Shown here one piece after another: positions 57,228 through 64,000 of a stretch of DNA of 64,000 bases (its first letter is position 1; each line of letters starts with the position of its first letter). The position numbers were made by a program, and so were the translations under genes. The DNA is from Sphagnum magellanicum (Eukaryota > Streptophyta > Sphagnopsida > Sphagnales > Sphagnaceae): the NCBI GenBank assembly GCA_021904315.1, contig CM038910.1:7874001-7938000 (forward strand), written 5' to 3'. Under the pieces are notes generated by a model that worked only from the letters and a program-made list of their open reading frames with translations, did no database searches and was not told the DNA's origin.

Positions 57228-60200
57228 GTAAGTTCATTCCTCCTCCTCCTCTTCTTCTTCTTCTTATTATCATGCTTTCATCTTCTTCTTCTTTTGTCCT
57301 TCTTTGCAAAAACAATTCCTCCTTTTTCTTTTTCTTTTTCTTTTTCTTTTTGGCTATGCAAAGCATTATTTGTTGTTGTTCAAGTTTTTTTTTCCCCTCC
57401 TTATATTACTCCTATTCCAATTGGTAGAGAATCTCAATGTTTGGGTGAATTTTTGCTTTTTTTTCAACCTAAAAAAATGAATTCAACACATAGGAAAGGA
57501 TTTTTGTGGGAAAAAAAAAGAATGGGAATTACTAATTGTTGTATTTTTCAAATAATTAATTAATTAAATGTATAATCGCCAAATTTTTTAAACAAGTTCC
57601 AAGCATGTACCCAAAATATAAAAGGAACAACAAAAGATTAAAAGACGCCACTAGAATCAAACCGCTTGACACAAATAGGATAATTGTTTATCTCCATCAA
57701 TTGCTATTATTCTTGTTCAATTATCACATCACCCATTGACCAAAAGACAAGAAAGTTTGGATCTAAATGAAGACACGATGGATATAATCAATTATTTACC
57801 TCGTATGCATGTGAATGTTTTTGAAAAATGGTGAACAACTGGAGCTTGTGAAGTCATGATCAACAACAAGTATGCATTCATGAATCACGATGGGTTGTCT
57901 ACTATGTATGTTGAGGGTGCAGTTGTTCGGACCTCCAATGGTGGTGGTGATGGTGGTGGGGTTGGAAAAAAATGAGGCTTCTTGTTTGGTGGATATGCAT
58001 TCACTAGTCAACCACATAACAAAAGACAAAAATCCAATGCATGTGTGAGATGTAACTTATGCAAATTTGGGGATTTTTTTTGTGATCTTTGTTTTCAAAT
58101 TCGTTAGACCAAATTCATTTTGCTTTAATGATCTAACTATCAACTTTGATCAATGTGTTAGACACCTTTGTGATCCACATGGTTGCTTCTTTTGGTAGAG
58201 TGTTATTTTTGCCCACATCGTGATTTCTTATTGAAAGTCTCATTCTCTAAAAAGCTCTAGATGGGTAATGCTAATATGCAACTCAAAGGATATGACCATG
58301 CAATTAAGTGTGAAGGGAATGGTCAATTAAAAGGGGTTATATGTAGGGTACAACTTGAGGATAAGGGCATCACCAAAATAAAAGGCTCACTCAAGTTGAT
58401 AGCGTAGGTGTGTTCCAAATTTTGGTGATGTTCATTTAAGGGCTTTACCTAACAAAAGAAGTGATAAGTGGACCATAGGCACAAATATGTTCACTATTAA
58501 GTTTAGTTTTCTTTTTGTTACAACAATCTCATTACATGCTAACAACGACAAAGCTTTTTCTTTGGTGTGTTTTTTTTTCAGCTTGTTTTTTTTTTCCTCT
58601 CTTTTTTTTTCTTTTATGTTGTTTTCTCTTTTTGCTTCTCATTTGCAACTTCTCTATTCCATGTATTCCAATTCAAAAAAATTGGTGAATGAACATACCT
58701 CTATTGTTGCTTGCATGAATAGATTGTTTCTTATAGAGCAAAGTTGAACTTAGCTACAACACCAAGGCTTTGTCACATAAAATTATTTTCATATATATCA
58801 TGAAGGGAATTACAAGTCCAAAATTCCCTTTGAAACATAATATTGCCCCTCAAAATAGAACATCCCTCTTGGGAAATTCAACTTTGTAATCCCCTTCCAA
58901 TTTACAATAAGAAATTTCTTTGAATTTTTTACATCATTTTAAGACATGGCAATGAAAACAACATGACCCCCACATGACTTGCTCTTCCTCAACTTACAGT
59001 ACCTAGAGGAATTTCTTATTCAGTTTGCAAGTTAGTTTATACACATTAATCATAATGCCTCCTCAAAAGCAAGAGGTGTTTTGCACTTACAAGAAACCTC
59101 TTACATCTATTCAAAGGCATATTTACAAGCTTAAAGTGCCCTCTCATTCCTACCATCTCTTGAGATCTACTTTTGTTCAAGCTTATGGTAATGTTCACAT
59201 CATGTTTTGCGATGGGGGAGGCCCAAGAGTGAAGGACATTTTCAAATTATGTGACTTAGGATGAAGAAAATTTGATTTGATTTGAATCTATCACCTTGCA
59301 ATTGCATTATAAATTTTGTAGGGTGCTTAGGAGGCTAACAAGCAAATTATGATTTGCACATGACAAATACAAGTAAAATTTAGGTCAATGTGTTATTTAT
59401 GAACCAAAATGTCCTCAATTTCAATTGTGTCACCCAAGTTAAAATCCTTTTATCAATTCATTTAAAATGAAGATTTCTCTCATTTTGCTCCATGTTTGTT
59501 AGGTTTTTTGCTTGTATATTTTAACATTCTTAACCACACTTTTGTTCCCCTACCTCAATGATGTTCCAATGTTATTAATGATTTTAAAAAAGAATATCGA
59601 GAGTGGGCTAAATGTGAAAACTCATTTATGAAATTATGTGGGTTATGTGAACCTCTCATATAACTAAATGCAACATCAACAATTGGGATTACATTTCTCA
59701 TATGAGACCATTTTTTTCACATTTCCTCCATCTTGGTTCACCCATTGCAAATTATCTACAAATGTAAAATCTTTTATGCACCTTAGATACAAATCTTGCT
59801 TGACGTATTGAAACCTCATTTTTGACTTCATTTTTTTTAATAATGATAACTTTAGATGTGAAAAAAATTAGGTCAAAATATGGTTCTTCAAGTAAAAATG
59901 AAACCTTGCAATTTCTAGGTTGCAATGTGTTGAATATACTAGATTGGCATTTGATCATGTCAAAAAAAATCTTTTGCACAAATAATTTGGAAAATTTTAA
60001 ATGTAGATGGATGTAAATGATAAATTTCAATATCTTTCCACTCAAAACTTACAACTAATTATATGTTGAAAGTTTGCCACCATCATTAATTGGAATTACT
60101 ATTTTTAGTTAACATTATAAGGAATTTGTAAATTGGAATATAATTTTTAACAAATAAATATTATATGACCTTCCTTGTATTTTTCTTGGGATTAAAATAT

Positions 60201-62942
60201 GTTTACCATAGAACCTACATTTATGGGGTCACATTTGAATTAAGTTTCCATACAATTGGAGTTCATCAATTTTCAAAGGTTAAAGTCAAAACCTTAAACA
60301 TATAATGACATGGTTCAAATGTCTTATTCATAGAGTATGGCACCTTATGTGATGAAATTAAACCAATATCATAATAATAACACCTTGTGCAAGGTTCTTG
60401 TAGTTTGTGGTTGTAAGGTGCCTCCTCTTATTCCCATATTATTTTGCAACATAAAATTTTGTTAGGCTTTTATGTTAGGTAAGGCTTTCAAAGGGGGAGA
60501 TATCATTAAGATTTGGGGCTTAGGCACTCAACTGTTGTTGTGCTAAAAAGCTTGTGCATAGTGTCATCCTTAGGCCTTTCCCACACATTAGCACCTCGCT
60601 CAAGTGGGTACACTCCTCATCATTTTTGTTCATATGTTAAATACAAAATATGTTTTTTTGCGAAGGGGTTCTTGTAATCATGACTTTCAAAAACATTTAA
60701 TTTCTATTGCCCTTGCCCAAAATGATTTTTTTTCCCATTTGGTAGCATGTGCCAAATATAAAAAAACAATGGGTGAGTCTTTTCAAGCTCGATATGAACC
60801 CTCAATTATGGCCTATGGGGAAAACGTGAGACATCTTGATAATACTTTACCCTAAAGATAGTTTCGTCATTAAATAATCCCCAAAATAGTGGAATGAAAA
60901 TTTGTGAAAATATGAAGTGACATGTTTAAAATCATCATAATTATCATAGGTTACAGTCTGAATGATTTCACTATTCATATCACAATATTATAGTAAATGA
61001 TGGAAAAATATATATTTGAAAATTTGATAAATGATTTCATATATATATATATATGAATTCATTTATCAATTTCTCAATATATATATTCATTTTGTGGATG
61101 TGGAAATTGACCTTAAGCTATGGTAGTCTTTAAAAGGTTTGGATTGGGAGTTGTGTTTTTCCAAAAAAATTCCAATTTATGAATGATGGGAGTGCAAGCA
61201 TATATATTAGATTAAGTTCTTTAATTGATATGAATGAATTTGATTGATCACATAGAATGAAAGTCAGTGAATGAATGTTGTGAAAGCAAATGGTGAAACT
61301 ACTTGGATAATCCAATATGAATATCGATGGAATGATAGAATGATGAATTTCTTTAGGTAAGATTTCAATTAATGAACCATTGATGAATGTAAAAAAATTG
61401 ATGAATGAAGACCAAATGAATCAAGATTATCAAAATAAATAAGATGAACATAATGAACAAAATTAACCCAATCATATGAAATTATTTTGATGGATGAATG
61501 TGTTTTCACCATTGAAGAATCATATGAATGAAAATAATTGTAATTAATGAAACATGTATAGAAGGGATGAAATTCAATGTATGAAATTCAAATGTAATGG
61601 GTTGAATTGTTATGAATGCAAATGACCCTTTTATTCAACATGTATAAAAATCCAATTGATCCAAAACATTTATAATAATGTGAACCCCATTTTATTTATT
61701 TATGGATGATCTTGAGTTGAATCCATTTGTTTCTTGTTGACAAAGTTTAAGAATGAGGTGTATAAATGTAAATTAATGCCTTTTTTATTTGATGAAAATA
61801 CACATTGATGATATGCAATTCAATTATTGAATATTTTGTTATAAGCTTCCACTCTCATGGACTTAAATTGACCCAATCAAACTTCAAAATTTGAGAGATG
61901 AAAGTGATACATCAAATGAACATTTGAAGATGAAACGAATTGTGGTGGATGAATGGTTCTATGAATGCATGTTAAGTTTATGCATTTCCATGGTTAAATG
62001 TGGCCCCCATGATACATGTTTTCAAAATGGGTGGGATGTAATTCTACCAATTAAATCATATGCAAATGCATGAATGTGAACACCATGGGAAAATTTTCCA
62101 TAGATGAAATTAAAATTCATGGGTCAATGCAATTCCATTGGAAGAAATGAGTTTAATCATTAATACTATATTTTGTGGGGCCAAATAAATGTTTTATGAA
62201 CTTATGTGATAAACACACTTCTTTTGCATAAAGCACATCAACAACCATTTCTACATTGAACAAATGCAAAGTCCATATTTAAAGATTTTTTGTGCACATT
62301 CAATTTGCATGGCACAAACTTTGGATTTAACTTCCAATAACTCGAATGTGAAGTCCAATGAAAAAATTTAATGTGAGCATTATGGGAAAAGTTAGAATGG
62401 ACTCATTAGTTTTTGGATTTCACATTAGACTGTTCAAATATATTTGAACTTTTCTAAATCAACATAATTTTTTTTGAAATTCTCAATGAATTTTGCTTTC
62501 ACAACATTAAATTTTTCCTATGCACATTGGACATTACCAACTCCAAATTAAACTTAAATTATAACTCCACATTTGACTTTTTCATTTCAAAATTGTATTT
62601 TACACAAGTTGTGCAAACATAAACACATCATTCCAACCTACATTAGACCTTGTACAATTTGTCAAAAGAACTTGGGCAAAATACAATGCAAAATTAGTAG
62701 GTAAAGTTATTAAACCTATACAATATGCAAAGTGTTCATCAATAATCACTTATTTTGAATTGTGCACAACTTACCACATTGGATTTTCATTGTTCATGTC
62801 AAGAATTATACTATAGTTTTTTATTATGTAGCCCAACTTATAAAATTGATGTTTGGTGAGTATTTGAAGCTTGAATTATAACATTTTCAAGCTATCATTT
62901 GGAGCATGTTTTAAATTCATTTTGAGGGTCCTTTGAAAGGTT
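57228..62942. other. AT-rich gene-poor flank
   Basis: No gene is supported. It holds (CTT)n and T-rich tracts (57,240-57,400), a short CxxC...CxxC string (CNLCKFGDFFCDLCF, about 58,051-58,095) that could be a remnant of a C1-like zinc finger, an ATGAATGAA-rich low-complexity tract (61,250-61,700) and a long palindrome near 61,045. Frames at 59,025-59,264 and 60,604-60,855 are open but match nothing I know. Confidence 0.5.
61021..61072. repeat. AT-rich palindrome of about 50 bp
   Basis: TTGATAAATGATTTCATATA is mirrored across a short (TA)n centre by TATATGAATTCATTTATCAA, with one mismatch between the arms. It would form a cruciform or hairpin. It may be the eroded end of a MITE, or may simply reflect TA expansion. 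Confidence 0.7.
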
Positions 62943-63784
62943 TTGGTTGGCTATGGTTTTGGATTTTGTTTTCTTGAACTATTCGCACAACTTGGAGGTG
63001 GCATCAATACAAAAGCAATTAATGTTGTTGGTGCAAACCTTGTAAGCAAGGTGGAGAAAGGGATTCCTGAAGATGATCGAAGAAGTCCTACAATAATTGC
63101 TAACTTAATAAGCCTACAATTTATAATAATCAACAATTTTATTGCATTGTTATATTTGTTTGTTGTTTGCTACAACCATTTTATTCTATCTTGTCCTTTT
63201 GTGGGTCCACATACGTTGTAGAATTGTTTCATTAAAATAGTTATTTTGAATGTTTCAAAAAAATTCATGGATTGCAATGTTGCTGATTGATGAGTGGTCT
63301 TGGCATTTGAAGAAAGAAAATGAACTAGTTTTGATGATATTGTGTTTAAGGACTTAATTAGTTGGATGGGAATACTATGCAAATATACTATGCAAATTGA
63401 AATCCTATATGTTGGAGAAGCTATTCTTACAACTTGTGCTTATGTGCTTTGGTATTAACTCTTGAAACATATTTGCTACTCCTACATTTCATTAGGATGA
63501 AGGTCTGAAGAACAAAGTGAGTCAATATTTAATAGTGCTAGGTGAAGCTATTAATGCTTCTATCATGTGGTGTTCAACAAATGCATTTAGCTTCATCCTA
63601 TTCCTTGTTGTCATCCATTCATTTGATTTAATGGTTATTACAATTGGAATTGCATCTATCAAGGGTACACATGATCCAAGGTCAAAGTCAATGCTTGAGG
63701 ACCCAAATGGTTATTTTGCAAAAGGGATATTCAGTCACCCTCTTCTTAATAGTGTTGGCATTTGGGGGAGTAACTTTTCTAAGT
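62943..63784 (+). pseudogene. Fragments of a type II (AVP2-like) H+-pyrophosphatase gene
   Basis: Type II vacuolar/Golgi H+-PPases pump protons using pyrophosphate. Two matching blocks lie on plus. Block 1 (62,952-63,120) reads [40 protein letters not shown] and [12 protein letters not shown], corresponding to the conserved GGGIYTKxADVGADLVGKVE and IPEDDPRNPxVIADLV segment, with the key Lys and Asp region altered. Block 2 (63,580-63,735) reads ILFLVVIHSFDLMVITIGIA, SIKGTHDPRSKSMLEDPNGY and FAKGIF. The VIHSFDL and SIKGT pattern fits type II better than type I. The catalytic block expected after IADLV (GDNVGD) is missing or scrambled, and later blocks are absent up to the window end. It is probably a degraded partial copy. 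Confidence 0.75.
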
Positions 63785-64000
63785 TTGAAGTAATTTCCCA
63801 TTAAATTGAATATCATTATTATGCAATTGGAACTATGGAAATCAACTTACAATCAGAAATCGTAGGTGTAACAGAGTTGACGATGGATTAGACCGAAATT
63901 CCTTTATATCAAGCTACTTCCTAGCAAAAGTAGGATGCACATACTCTCTATGTAAATATGAATGTGTGCCAAACATACTGATGACAAATGTGTATCCACT

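Noticed and set aside
58051-58095. CNLCKFGDFFCDLCF zinc-finger-like string
   Set aside because: Two CxxC pairs alone are not enough; the surrounding frame has stops and no His ligands in the expected places.
1-64000. tRNA, rRNA, CRISPR or intact transposase/reverse transcriptase genes
   Set aside because: I looked for B-box-like GGTTCRANYCC words, rRNA motifs, regular spacer arrays and DDE/RT motifs and saw none that held up. A tRNAscan-SE and a domain search would settle this.

Overview
This is nuclear DNA of a land plant. The evidence is multi-exon genes with GT-AG introns and (CT)n leaders, a DYW-type PPR gene relic, a DEX1 gene, a plant-type dihydropyrimidine dehydrogenase, an LPR1-type multicopper oxidase and a U6 snRNA with a plant TATA/USE promoter. 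I cannot name the species. The fairly intron-poor PANK2, the many simple repeats and the abundant local tandem duplications would fit a bryophyte, lycophyte or fern at least as well as a seed plant, but that is a low-confidence inference.

Layout. Bases 1-7.4 kb are AT-rich and gene-poor. Bases 7.4-31 kb form a gene island: a single-exon membrane-anchored acidic protein of unknown function (+); PYD1 (-), converging on it and resolved here into 8 exons; a roughly 3-kb head-to-head spacer carrying a five-unit CCAAT-box array; INTS6, an Integrator subunit (+, 18 exons); and an LPR1/CotA-like multicopper oxidase (-, 2 exons). Bases 31-44 kb are a decaying region with tandem repeats, a GC-rich islet, a relic of the co-chaperone HOP/STI1 that still shows an intron, a relic of a DYW PPR gene ending in a strong foldback, and a U6 snRNA locus with a recognisable promoter. 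Bases 45.6-56.3 kb form a second island: PANK2 (pantothenate kinase plus DUF89 phosphatase, -) and DEX1 (+, 13 exons), head-to-head over about 520 bp. Bases 56.3-64 kb are again AT-rich; they hold an intact first exon for the mitochondrial ATP synthase epsilon subunit and, at the right edge, fragments of a type II (AVP2-like) H+-pyrophosphatase gene.

The intact genes are unrelated housekeeping or developmental functions: pyrimidine catabolism, 3'-end processing of non-coding RNA, metal oxidation in the apoplast, CoA synthesis with metabolite repair, and pollen or spore wall formation. They do not form a pathway. The clearest common theme is structural: short segments of about 25-160 bp have been tandemly duplicated again and again in introns and spacers. 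One such duplication, in PANK2, copied an intron 3' end together with the start of the next exon, and left the whole intron open in frame.

Exon coordinates come from reading frame, splice dinucleotides and remembered family alignments. No database search or transcript was available.
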